Origin: Dyella sp. A6
GTDB taxonomy: Bacteria > Pseudomonadota > Gammaproteobacteria > Xanthomonadales > Rhodanobacteraceae
Length of the DNA: 64,000 nucleotides
Assembly: GCF_036320485.1 (NCBI RefSeq)
Contig: NZ_CP132911.1
Span: 1,736,001-1,800,000 of the forward strand
Direction: 5' to 3'
The translations under genes were made by a program, and so were the position numbers. The notes under the pieces are model-generated. The model was not told the origin of the DNA, did no database searches, and was given only the letters and a program-made list of their open reading frames with translations. Numbering within the stretch: the stretch's first letter is position 1; each line of letters begins with the position of its first letter. Below, in pieces: positions 54,769 to 63,100 of the stretch.

Positions 54769-56247
54769 ATGCCCCATCACGACCTGCGATCATTCATCAG
54801 CCAGCTGGAGCGCGAGCGACAGTTGATCCGGGTGCCCGACCCGGTCGATTGCGAGCTGGAGTCGACAGCGTTATGCCTGCGTGCGCTGCGCGAGCACGGG
54901 CCGGCACTGCTGATCGAGCACCCGCGATCGTCGCCGCACGCGATGCTAGGCAACCTGTTTGGCGAGCGCCGACGGATCGAAGCGGCGCTGGCCGGCCGCC
55001 CCCTGACCAGCCTGCGCGAACTGGGTCAGTTGCTGGCCTCGATCAAGGAGCCGCGCTGGCCATCGAGCCTGCGCGATGCACTGACCTGCTGGCCGGAGCT
55101 AGCGCAACTCGCGCATGTGGCACCGCAACGTGTACGCGAGGCGGCGTTCGAATACGAGACCCTGCGCGGTGACGAGATCGACCTGTCGCGCCTGCCGATC
55201 CAGCGTTGCTGGCCGCAGGATGCCGGCAAGCTGATCACCTTCGGCCTGGTGATCACCCGCGGCACGCGCCAATCGCGCCAGAACGTGGCGATCTACCGGC
55301 AGCAGGTGATCGGGCCGAACCGGGTGATCATGCGCTGGCTGCCGCATCGCGGTGGCGCGCTGGATTTTGCAGACTGGCAGGCGGTGCATCCGGAGACACC
55401 CTTTCCCATGCTGGTTGCGATCGGTGCCGATCCTGCCACCATGCTGGCAGCGGTAGCTCCCCTCCCGGACACGTTGTCGGAGTACGAGTTTGCCGGTCTG
55501 CTGCGCGGCCAGCGAACGCGGGTATGGCGCAGCGAGCTGACTGGGCTGGATGCGCCGGCCGGCGCGGAGATCCTGCTCGAGGGATTCATCCATCCGCGCG
55601 ATACAGCGCTGGAAGGTCCGTTCGGCGATCACACCGGCTACTACAACGCACAGGACCACTTTCCGGTGCTCACCATCGAGCGGGTGCGTCTTCGCCGTGA
55701 CGCGATCTACCACGGCAGCTATATGGGTCGTGCACCGCACGATGAACCCTCGGTGTTGTCGATGGCATTGAACGATGTGTTCGTGCCGATCCTGCAGAAG
55801 GTGTTTCCGGAAATCGTCGATTTCCATCTGCCGCCCGAGGCGTGCTCGTACCGCATCGCCGTGGTCAGCATTCGCAAGCAGTATCCCGGCCATGCGCGGC
55901 GGGTGATGATGGGGATCTGGTCGTACCTGCGCCAGTTTACCTACACCAAGTTCGTCATCATTACCGACGACGACATCGATGTGCGCGACTGGTCGCAGGT
56001 GATCTGGGCGCTGGCCACGCGCGTCGACCCTGCACGGGATTCGATGCTGGTCGAGAAAACGCCGATCGACTATCTGGACTTCTCCAGTCCGACGCCGAGC
56101 CTAGGCTCCAAGCTGGGTATCGATGCCACCAACAAATGGCCGGCCGAAACTTCGCGCACTTGGAGCAAACCGATTCAGCCCGATCCCGCGGTGGAGCGTC
56201 GGGTAGACGCGCTGTGGGCGACCCTGGCCGGCTCAATCGCCGTCTGA
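54769..56247 (+). CDS. ubiD: UbiD family 3-polyprenyl-4-hydroxybenzoate decarboxylase
   Basis: A 492-residue prenylated-FMN-dependent decarboxylase acting in ubiquinone synthesis after UbiA. Markers: [38 protein letters not shown], and [19 protein letters not shown] with the catalytic Glu. It continues into [22 protein letters not shown], a hallmark of UbiD. It lies beside ubiU-ubiV and ubiT, genes for O2-independent quinone synthesis, so it may be the anaerobic copy. Its 3' end overlaps a convergent gene by 15 bases. Confidence 0.95.
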   Translation: MPHHDLRSFISQLERERQLIRVPDPVDCELESTALCLRALREHGPALLIEHPRSSPHAMLGNLFGERRRIEAALAGRPLTSLRELGQLLASIKEPRWPSSLRDALTCWPELAQLAHVAPQRVREAAFEYETLRGDEIDLSRLPIQRCWPQDAGKLITFGLVITRGTRQSRQNVAIYRQQVIGPNRVIMRWLPHRGGALDFADWQAVHPETPFPMLVAIGADPATMLAAVAPLPDTLSEYEFAGLLRGQRTRVWRSELTGLDAPAGAEILLEGFIHPRDTALEGPFGDHTGYYNAQDHFPVLTIERVRLRRDAIYHGSYMGRAPHDEPSVLSMALNDVFVPILQKVFPEIVDFHLPPEACSYRIAVVSIRKQYPGHARRVMMGIWSYLRQFTYTKFVIITDDDIDVRDWSQVIWALATRVDPARDSMLVEKTPIDYLDFSSPTPSLGSKLGIDATNKWPAETSRTWSKPIQPDPAVERRVDALWATLAGSIAV

Positions 56248-56547
56248 GGCGCTGTCCGCCGCGTGCTCCGGTTGCGGATTCGCGATCCACTGGCGTGCGC
56301 GTTCCTGCAGGGCTCGCCAGTTCTGCTCCCACTGGCCATGGCGTGGCTCCGACCATGCCAGTTGCAGCAATACCGCCTGCAGACCCTTCAGATGCTGCTG
56401 CGCCAGGGTCAGCTCGGCGATCGCAGCGTCGTGGTCATCCTTGCCGACCATCAGAATCTTCCTGTCACGGCATACGCCAATGCACGTCTGCGGTGCTTCG
56501 ATCTTGCCGCAGCCAATGCACTGCCAGGCCTGGATATAGTCGGTCAC
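56233..56547 (-). CDS. Small four-cysteine protein, unknown function
   Basis: A 104-residue protein starting [20 protein letters not shown]. Four Cys are set in WQCIGCGK and [10 protein letters not shown], suggesting a zinc or iron-sulfur site, followed by helical sequence with [20 protein letters not shown]. The tail is acidic. I know similar proteins only as hypothetical ones near anaerobic genes. It is convergent with ubiD and overlaps its end. Confidence 0.8.
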   Translation of the reverse strand: MTDYIQAWQCIGCGKIEAPQTCIGVCRDRKILMVGKDDHDAAIAELTLAQQHLKGLQAVLLQLAWSEPRHGQWEQNWRALQERARQWIANPQPEHAADSASDGD

Positions 56548-56890
56548 GAGTTAGCCTCCGGTTCATGGGGCGTCCGTCGTGCGGTGGGCGCCGTTCGTGG
56601 AACGATCTAGAACATGGCTTATCGTAGGTCGCGGCATGGAGACAAGACCATGACCTTCATCAAACCGTCGTGACAGCGTGCTGCCGCTGAAACATGCGGC
56701 GCGCGCGAGTAGACCGGTTTGCATGAGCGCGGCACACCAGCGGGCATGGCCGGAGACACGCCCATCGATATTGTGGCGAAGGCGCGCCTGCGCACCAGGA
56801 CTCAGTGGCCGTCCAGGGGAAACCGCTTCAACCGGAGCAGCCGCCGCAGCAGATGGTAGGCAACGACACCACCTATTCCGGTGCCACGGT

Positions 56891-57067
56891 TCAGTCAGCT
56901 TGCTGTAGGACGTCGATCAGGTCCGTCACCGTCACGCAGAACGATATCCGCATCGACAGGCAACTCATGTCCAGATCCTCCACGCTTTTTGGATCGATCT
57001 CGACCATTGCTTCCTGGATGACCTCGGGGCCGGGGCACGCTTCGGTGAGAACCGTATGATATTCCAT
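56891..57067 (-). CDS. Small acidic protein, unknown function
   Basis: A 58-residue frame (MEYHTVLTEACPGPEVIQEA... ending TDLIDVLQQAD). It is acidic, with a conserved-looking VEIDPKSVEDLDMSCLSM part. The ATG at 57067 has ACGAGG upstream. No family known to me. The longer frame continuing to 57826 is antisense to ubiU and rejected. It sits between ubiD and the ubiU promoter. Confidence 0.4.
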   Translation of the reverse strand: MEYHTVLTEACPGPEVIQEAMVEIDPKSVEDLDMSCLSMRISFCVTVTDLIDVLQQAD

Positions 57068-57181
57068 CGTGCGGCCTCGTTTCATGCAAATGATGGGGAA
57101 GCTGTGCGATGACATCGTCCGCGTGCTGTGCGACGGATGCATTGAATCCCGGCCATAGGTACGAAACAATGCCGGACAGTT

Positions 57182-57195
57182 TTGACGCATGTCAG
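57182..57195. promoter_or_regulatory. FNR/Dnr box upstream of ubiU
   Basis: TTGACGCATGTCAG fits the Crp/Fnr-family pattern TTGA(C/T)-N4-(A/G)TCA(A/G), 61 bases before the ubiU start. FNR control of ubiUV is known in E. coli. Confidence 0.65.
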
Positions 57196-57256
57196 GGCGG
57201 GGCAACTCCTCGCCGTTCAAGCTGCGCGCCTCAATAGTCTTCCGAGGTGCTCGCCC

Positions 57257-58255
57257 ATGCAACTGGTTTGTCCTGCCGGCAACCTGCCGGCCTTGCAGGC
57301 AGCGGTCGACGCCGGAGCAGATGCGGTTTACGCCGGTTTCCGCGACCAGACCAACGCTCGTGCTTTCCCCGGACTCAACTTCAGTGATGACGATCTGCGC
57401 AGTGGTATCGCCTACGCGCATGCACGCGGATGCAAGGTTTATCTCGCTCTCAACACCTACCCGGACAGTGCGAGGCTTGGCCAGTGGTTCGATGCCGTGG
57501 ACCGGGCTGCCGAGTTTGGCTGCGACGCGATCATTGCCGCGGAGATGGCCGTGCTGGACTACGCCACGCGCAAGTATCCGGAACTGGCGCGCCATCTTTC
57601 CGTGCAGGGTTCGGCGACCACCGCGCCCGCGCTCAAGTATATGCACGAACGATTCGGTATCAGTCGCGCGGTATTGCCGCGCGTGCTGTCGATCCAGCAG
57701 GTGCAGCGACTGTGTCAGCACTCGCCGGTACCGCTGGAAGTGTTTGCCTTTGGCAGCCTGTGCATCATGGTGGAGGGGCGCTGCCAGCTCTCGTCCTATG
57801 TCACCGGCGCATCGCCCAATCGCCATGGCGTGTGTTCGCCGGCGAAGTTCGTGCGCTGGGAAGAACAGGGTGACGGCGGTCGTAGCGTTCGACTCAACAA
57901 TGTCTTGATCGACCTATTCAAGCCGCAGGAGCCGGCGGGTTACCCGACCGTCTGCAAGGGGCGCTTCGATGTTGCCGGCGAGGTCTTTCACGCGCTGGAG
58001 GAGCCGACCAGCCTCAATACCCTGGAGCTGTTGCCGACGCTGGCCCGATCCGGCGTGGTCGCGTTGAAGATAGAGGGCCGTCAACGCGGTGCTGCCTATG
58101 TGAAGTCGGTGACGCGTACCTGGCGCGATGCGCTGGATCGCTACCAGGCCGCGCCACAGGATTGGCTGCTGCGGGATGACTGGCAGCGTGCGCTTTCGGC
58201 GCATGCCGAAGGCCACCAGACCACGCTTGGTCCCTACCACCGTCGTTGGCATTGA
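57257..58255 (+). CDS. ubiU: UbiU, O2-independent ubiquinone hydroxylation protein
   Basis: A 332-residue peptidase-U32-family protein. The four cluster cysteines are Cys169, Cys176, Cys193 and Cys233, almost exactly the positions of E. coli UbiU (169, 176, 193, 232). CPAGNLPALQAAVDAGADAVY is the family start. UbiU with UbiV and UbiT hydroxylates the quinone ring under anaerobic conditions, using prephenate as oxygen donor according to published work. The ATG is 61 bases after an FNR/Dnr box; ubiV follows 19 bases later. Confidence 0.95.
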   Translation: MQLVCPAGNLPALQAAVDAGADAVYAGFRDQTNARAFPGLNFSDDDLRSGIAYAHARGCKVYLALNTYPDSARLGQWFDAVDRAAEFGCDAIIAAEMAVLDYATRKYPELARHLSVQGSATTAPALKYMHERFGISRAVLPRVLSIQQVQRLCQHSPVPLEVFAFGSLCIMVEGRCQLSSYVTGASPNRHGVCSPAKFVRWEEQGDGGRSVRLNNVLIDLFKPQEPAGYPTVCKGRFDVAGEVFHALEEPTSLNTLELLPTLARSGVVALKIEGRQRGAAYVKSVTRTWRDALDRYQAAPQDWLLRDDWQRALSAHAEGHQTTLGPYHRRWH

Positions 58256-58274
58256 ACAGATGGAGGTGAATCCG

Positions 58275-59153
58275 ATGATCAAGCTCAGCCTAGGCGCATT
58301 GCAGTATTTCTGGCCGCGCGAGCGCACTCTGGCGTTCTATCGCGAAGCGGCCCGTTGGCCGGTCGATATCGTCTATCTGGGCGAGACGGTGTGCAGCAAG
58401 CGAAGAGAACTCGGCACGCGCGACTGGATTGATCTGGCTGCGGAGCTGGCGGGCAGCGGCAAGCAGATCGTGTTGTCATCACTGGCGCTGGTCGAGGCCG
58501 AGTCGGAACTGGGCGTGTTGCGCCGATTGATCGAGGACGGCGGATGCTGGATCGAGGCTAACGATCTTTCGGCGGTGCAGTTGTGCCGGGAACGGAGCGT
58601 GCCCTTCGTCGCCGGGCCCACCCTCAACGTCTACAACCATGTCGCGTTGTCGATGCTGATCGAGGATGGGCTGCGTCGCTGGGTGCCCGGCGTGGAGCAG
58701 GGGGAAACTCTGGTACGCGAACTGCGGGCGGCGATGATAGCCGAGGATCGAGCCATGCCGGAGCTGGAGGTGATTGCGTTTGGTCGCCTGCCGCTGTCGT
58801 TTTCAGCGCGCTGTTTCACCGCGCGTGCACTGGACGTGGCCAAGGACCAGTGTGACTTTCGCTGCATCGAATACCCCGATGGCCTGCCACTTGCCACTCG
58901 TGATGGAAGGCCGTTCCTTCGCATCAATGGCATCCAGATCCAGGGTGAGGAAATTACCGATCTCGGTCCGCAGCTTCCGGTGCTGCGTGAGCTCGGGGTG
59001 GATGTGCTGCGGCTGTACCCGCAGGTTCTCGGCATGGCCGAGGTGGTGGCGCACTTCGATCTCGCCCGGCGTTCAGCGCAGGCACCGCCTCGCATCGGCA
59101 GTCGCAACGGTTACTGGCATGGCGAGCCGGGCATGAGGCCGGGGTCTTCTTGA
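58275..59153 (+). CDS. ubiV: UbiV, O2-independent ubiquinone hydroxylation protein
   Basis: A 292-residue U32-like partner of UbiU. Cysteines 40, 180, 193 and 197 (ETVCSKRREL, SARCFTAR, DQCDFRC) match the E. coli UbiV cluster ligands (39, 180, 193, 197). GALQYFWPRERTLAFYREAA and VIAFGRLPLSFSARC are family markers. TGGAGGTGAA precedes the ATG. It forms a two-gene operon with ubiU. Confidence 0.95.
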   Translation: MIKLSLGALQYFWPRERTLAFYREAARWPVDIVYLGETVCSKRRELGTRDWIDLAAELAGSGKQIVLSSLALVEAESELGVLRRLIEDGGCWIEANDLSAVQLCRERSVPFVAGPTLNVYNHVALSMLIEDGLRRWVPGVEQGETLVRELRAAMIAEDRAMPELEVIAFGRLPLSFSARCFTARALDVAKDQCDFRCIEYPDGLPLATRDGRPFLRINGIQIQGEEITDLGPQLPVLRELGVDVLRLYPQVLGMAEVVAHFDLARRSAQAPPRIGSRNGYWHGEPGMRPGSS

Positions 59154-59256
59154 CGGAACCGGCGCCACTGGCGTCAAGTTAGCGCTGCGGCTAACCAGCC
59201 CGATGAGGAGGCCCGGTCAGCTACGCGGTAGGAGGGCGGATGCGGTGCGTCTGCAG

Positions 59257-60177
59257 TCAGATGCGCGCGAATACCAGGCTCGCATTAGTTCCGCCGAAGC
59301 CAAAGCTGTTCGACATCACGGTGTCCAGCTTTGCATTGCGTGATTCGTGCAGAATGGGAGAGCCTTCTACGCGCGGATCGAGTTGGTTGATGTGGGCTGA
59401 GCCGACCATGAACCCGCTCAGCAGCATCAATAGGCTTAAGATGGCCTAATACACGCTCGCGGCACCCAGCGAGTGACCGCTGAGCACCATGGTCGAGGAC
59501 AGCGGCGGTATCGCCGTGTCGAAGACTTCCCGGATCGCCTCCAGCTCCACGATGTCACACTACCGGTGTGGCGGTGCCGTGGGTGTTGAGGTAACCCACC
59601 GGTGAACGCAGTTCGCGCATCGCCATTTCCATGCAGCGCACTGCACCCTCGTTGGGCGGTGCCACCATGTCGGCACCGTCCGAGCTGACGCCATAGCCGA
59701 TCAGCTCGGCATGGATACGCGCGTCACGTGCCCTGGCGTGCTCGTTTTCCTCGAGCACCAACATGCCGCCACCGCCGGCAATGACAAAGCCGGTGCGTCC
59801 GGCGTCATAAGGGCGCGGGGCCACTTGCGGGGTGTCGTTGTAGCCGCTGGACAAGGCACCCATGGCGTCGAATTCGGCAGTCATCCCCAGTGCTCTTCCT
59901 CGCCGCCACCGGCAAACATCACGTCCTGCGCGCCATGACGGATCAGGTCCGCAGCTGCACCGATGGAATGCGTGGGAGTGGCGCAGGCGGCCGAGATCGA
60001 ATAGCTGGCCCCTGGATGCCAAAGGTGGTAGCCGAGTGGCAGACACCGTCGAGTAGATCGTGCGCGGCACCATGTATGGACCGACCTTGCGCGCATGTCT
60101 CTGGCAACATAGATCAGGCGGTCATCCACAAAGGTCTTTCCGTCGACGATCATTAGCGCAAGCCTGCCTCGCTTCAC
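59257..60177 (-). pseudogene. fabB: Decayed beta-ketoacyl-ACP synthase I (FabB-like)
   Basis: Pieces of one KAS I protein occur in several frames on the minus strand: [20 protein letters not shown] (active-site Cys), then [20 protein letters not shown] and GYLNTHGTATPV (first catalytic His). Next comes LSGHSLGAAS (second His region) and the end [17 protein letters not shown]. At least two frame changes and an in-frame TAG after GAASVY break it. The first 90 or so residues are missing or unrecognisable. No fabA is adjacent. Confidence 0.8.
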
Positions 60178-60239
60178 TCAACAGATGTCGATCTCGTAGC
60201 GCCGCAGCTTTGCTGTGGCTTGTTGTGTGCGCAAAGGCG

Positions 60240-61097
60240 TCAGGTAGCCTCATGATGGTGGGCGGCCCGTGCCGTACGGGCAAATCGTGCGCCCCGGTTC
60301 ATCACGATGCGAAGTGCCAGTGGAATCGATTCCCACGGCAACCGATCGAGCATGTTTCGTGCGGTCAGGCCGAGTTCGGTATCACCGGTCAAACGCAGTC
60401 GTCGCTGAAAGAAGAGCGTGTCGGCATCTTCGAGACGTCCTACCAGCAGTAGCAGGTCGGTGGCGCTGCCGCAGACACTGACGTCGGCGTCGCCGGCAGA
60501 AATGGACAGTTGCCCTTCATGCACTTCAAACACCCAGCGCAGACCGAGGTCTTCTACCTCGACGGCCAGTCGCCGGTCTTGCATGAATTCCAGTTCGCCT
60601 TCGCGCAGCGGGGCAGCCAGGACGTGGGACATCCCCTTCTGGATCAGCATGCGCTGCCAGCGTATCGGCAGGGCCTGGAGCAGCGGAGCCACGCGACGCG
60701 GTTGCGGCAACAGTTGCAGCAAGCGTCTAGTGAAGCGGAAATCTGAAGCTGACGTGACCATGGTCGGGAAGCTTGCCGAAGCGGCGCTTGCTTCGCACTG
60801 ATCCCGGTCAAATGACAGGCCCTGCTGACGGCAACCATCGGCAATGATGAGATCAAGCAGTGCGTGCACCGTGGTTGCGGGCAGATTCATCCGCACGGCC
60901 AGGCGCTCGGCGCGAGCACGAACGCTGCGTTCGCGCTCGGGATCGCGAGGTGGCACGCCGGCGCGTGGCTTGAGCGACGCTACCATGCGCACCAGGCGGC
61001 GGCGTGCCGCCAACAACAGCAGAAGGCCGTCATCGACGTGATCGATGGCGGCGCGAACCTGCGCAAGTGCGAGCCGTTCAGGCAGATGCGGGTTCAT
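60240..61097 (-). CDS. ubiT: UbiT with N-terminal chorismate mutase domain
   Basis: A 285-residue fusion. Residues 9-93 form an AroQ-type chorismate mutase helix set: Arg15, Arg32/33, Lys43, Asp52, Arg55, Glu56 (PPRDPERER) and Gln92 match catalytic residues of E. coli PheA mutase (R11, R28, K39, D48, R51, E52, Q88); its Ser84 is Gly here. Residues 125-265 are the SCP2-like UbiT domain (GELEFMQDRRLAVEV, DADTLFFQRRLRLTGDTELG). UbiT binds quinone intermediates for UbiU-UbiV. Prephenate, the mutase product, is the reported donor for that hydroxylation. It is the last gene of a four-gene operon and overlaps the DGC gene by 20 bases. Confidence 0.93.
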   Translation of the reverse strand: MNPHLPERLALAQVRAAIDHVDDGLLLLLAARRRLVRMVASLKPRAGVPPRDPERERSVRARAERLAVRMNLPATTVHALLDLIIADGCRQQGLSFDRDQCEASAASASFPTMVTSASDFRFTRRLLQLLPQPRRVAPLLQALPIRWQRMLIQKGMSHVLAAPLREGELEFMQDRRLAVEVEDLGLRWVFEVHEGQLSISAGDADVSVCGSATDLLLLVGRLEDADTLFFQRRLRLTGDTELGLTARNMLDRLPWESIPLALRIVMNRGARFARTARAAHHHEAT

Positions 61098-61491
61098 CGG
61101 TGAGCGCTTCGGTACCGGAGGATGGCCGGTGCAGGGCAACCGCGGCAGGAAGCACCTGGTCGGTGTAGACCTGCTGCGCGTGGTTGTTGTCGAAATCGGT
61201 ATGCTGACGCTTCTTTACGCCGTAGTCCGAGAGCACGAGTTGGGTGTCGGCGGTGACGCCAGCACTGGCTAGGCAGGCGGCGACACATTTCAGGACGCAG
61301 CCATCCAGGGCCAGGATGCGGCGCCCGCTTTGTGCCGTGCGAATCAGACCGGGCACGGCACCCCCGACCCCGGCGATGCATGACATTTCGGCCATGCCAG
61401 CACGATCTAGCTGCAGTGCGAGGTGATTGGCCATCTGCGCGGCGCTGGAACAACCCGAACAGGAATAGACGAGGGGGGGCTTGTTGCTCAT
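61078..61491 (-). CDS. DGC-domain putative zinc-binding protein
   Basis: A 137-residue protein of the DGC family, named for the LDGC motif (ILALDGCVLKCVAACL). Conserved Cys pairs are in YSCSGCSSAAQMANHLA and the central CIAGVGGAVPGL. The family is predicted to bind zinc or an iron-sulfur unit; function unknown. Overlap with both neighbours (4 bases with the membrane-protein gene, 20 with ubiT) shows strict cotranscription. Confidence 0.88.
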   Translation of the reverse strand: MSNKPPLVYSCSGCSSAAQMANHLALQLDRAGMAEMSCIAGVGGAVPGLIRTAQSGRRILALDGCVLKCVAACLASAGVTADTQLVLSDYGVKKRQHTDFDNNHAQQVYTDQVLPAAVALHRPSSGTEALTDEPASA

Positions 61492-62744
61492 GGGTGTCCC
61501 TTGATGCCAAGTACAAAGCGTTCGCTGCGACGGTTCACGCCATTCAGTGCCCGCCAGACGGCGAGCCATGCCAGCAGCATCGCCAGGCCGGTCAGGCGCG
61601 ACAGCCAGGAGCGCGGATACAGCACGGCCGCAGGCAGCAGCAGACTCACGGGAAGCTGCGCGAATAGAACCCGGAGCTTGTCTTTCTCCGGAAGCAGGCG
61701 CTGCACTCCCGGAAGCTGCACGCCTCGCCCGATGCGCCGGTGCAGTTCGATCCAGCCGAGGAAGGCGATGATCTCCAGCGCCATTCCGTTCAGAAGCAAG
61801 GGCAAGGCGATGGCCAGACCCAGGGCACCAGCAAGCAGACCGTTGCGAGCCCCGGACAGCAGGGCCATCGCAGCAGCCAACAGCAACATGAGCCCCAGTT
61901 GCCAGCTGCGCCGCAATGGCCCGGCGTGACCGCGTGGTCCACGCCCCAGCAGCCACAGGGCGGTGCCAGCGAAGGCCGTGATCAGAACCACCAGCGTCAG
62001 TCCAAGCCATGACACGTCATCGCGGGCGAAGGCCCGCCATGTCCCGGCACACAACCCCAGCAGCAAGGCGACGGTCCATGCCACCTGAGCAGTGCCCGGC
62101 ATCTTCGCGCTACCCTGGAACATCGGCATCACCACGCGCGCCACGCCGGCAAGCAGCAGCACGATCCAGCCCAGCGTACCCCAGGCTGCGTGCACATCGA
62201 CCAGCGCTAACAGGGGCATGTTCAGATGGCCGTTCAGCAGCAGTGCGAGGCAACCGCCAAGTACTCCGGTGATCACGGCCGAGAGCAGAGCCAGTCCGAT
62301 GCCTGCACGCAACAGCCGCTGTCCCCGGGCGACAAGTACACCGGGCAGTGTCATGCCGCCGAGGAGAATGAAGGCGGCAGGAAGCAGTACGCCGGCGAGC
62401 GTGATGCCGGTCCGCCAGCCGGTCAGAAACCCAGTCATCAGTAGCACCGTGCCGACGTTGAGCAAGCCGTGCAAGACGTGGCCGAGTCGGTTGCCACCGT
62501 GCACTCGAACGCCTGCGGCGGCGGGCAGAAATTGCAGGAGGCTGCCGAACATCGTGTTGCCGAGCACGCCCAAGGTGAACGCATGTACCAGCGCTAGGGT
62601 GGCCGGTTGCCAGCGAGTCACCAGCAGTGATCCATCGTCGCTCAGCAACAACAGCGCAGCAAACATGCCCCAAGGCGGTGCGCTGAGCAGAAACCGGCGT
62701 GGCAGCGAACTCGCTGGCGACGCCTCAATGTTCAGCCTGGCCAT
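61488..62744 (-). CDS. Polytopic membrane protein, distant NnrS/haem-oxidase-like
   Basis: A 418-residue protein with about 12 membrane helices. Conserved-looking His and Gly motifs occur in ALVHAFTLGVLGNTMFGSLL and LVDVHAAWGTLGWIVLLLAGVARV, a spacing that recalls NnrS or haem-copper oxidase subunit I relatives common in denitrifiers. I cannot assign a precise family. It starts inside the upstream DUF2249 gene (20-base overlap) and ends in ATGA with the DGC gene. Confidence 0.8.
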   Translation of the reverse strand: MARLNIEASPASSLPRRFLLSAPPWGMFAALLLLSDDGSLLVTRWQPATLALVHAFTLGVLGNTMFGSLLQFLPAAAGVRVHGGNRLGHVLHGLLNVGTVLLMTGFLTGWRTGITLAGVLLPAAFILLGGMTLPGVLVARGQRLLRAGIGLALLSAVITGVLGGCLALLLNGHLNMPLLALVDVHAAWGTLGWIVLLLAGVARVVMPMFQGSAKMPGTAQVAWTVALLLGLCAGTWRAFARDDVSWLGLTLVVLITAFAGTALWLLGRGPRGHAGPLRRSWQLGLMLLLAAAMALLSGARNGLLAGALGLAIALPLLLNGMALEIIAFLGWIELHRRIGRGVQLPGVQRLLPEKDKLRVLFAQLPVSLLLPAAVLYPRSWLSRLTGLAMLLAWLAVWRALNGVNRRSERFVLGIKGHP

Positions 62745-63006
62745 CACGTCCCGGTCGATGGATCTGCACGCAGACATCGTCGTCGGGCAAGCTGAGTACC
62801 CGGCATTCCAGGCCCTGTTCAGCCAGCAACGTGAGCAGCGGGGTTGGGTATTGCGGAGTCAGCAGGCGAATCGTCTGCCAGGGTGCCAGGGCATCGGCCA
62901 GAGCCCGGGCCATCTCCAGCGGTTGAGGATACGGCAGCTTGTCAGGTACCTGCGGGCTATTCGCCGTTGGAAGTTCAGGCAGACGGGCTGGTGATGAGTC
63001 CTGCAT
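62725..63006 (-). CDS. DUF2249-like protein
   Basis: A 93-residue protein whose C-terminal 65 residues (LPYPQPLEMARALADALAPW, then LLTPQYPTPLLTLLAEQGLE) follow the DUF2249 pattern (L/P-x-P-x-PL/F-x-x-VL-x-A-L-x-x-L). The N-terminal 28 residues are Pro/Ser-rich and may be a linker. It is the first gene of the minus-strand operon leading to ubiT, with an FNR/Dnr box upstream. Confidence 0.8.
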   Translation of the reverse strand: MQDSSPARLPELPTANSPQVPDKLPYPQPLEMARALADALAPWQTIRLLTPQYPTPLLTLLAEQGLECRVLSLPDDDVCVQIHRPGRDGQAEH

Positions 63007-63041
63007 GCTTGGATTGAAGCACGCGTGGCCAAAGTCATGCA

Positions 63042-63055
63042 CTGATGTGGGTCAA
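63042..63055. promoter_or_regulatory. FNR/Dnr box upstream of the ubiT operon
   Basis: On the minus strand TTGACCCACATCAG, eight or nine of ten relaxed-consensus bases, 36 bases before the start codon of the first operon gene. Confidence 0.65.
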
Positions 63056-63100
63056 ATGCTGCGGCAGACCACTCAACCCGACCCAGGGCGAGTCGAAGCA

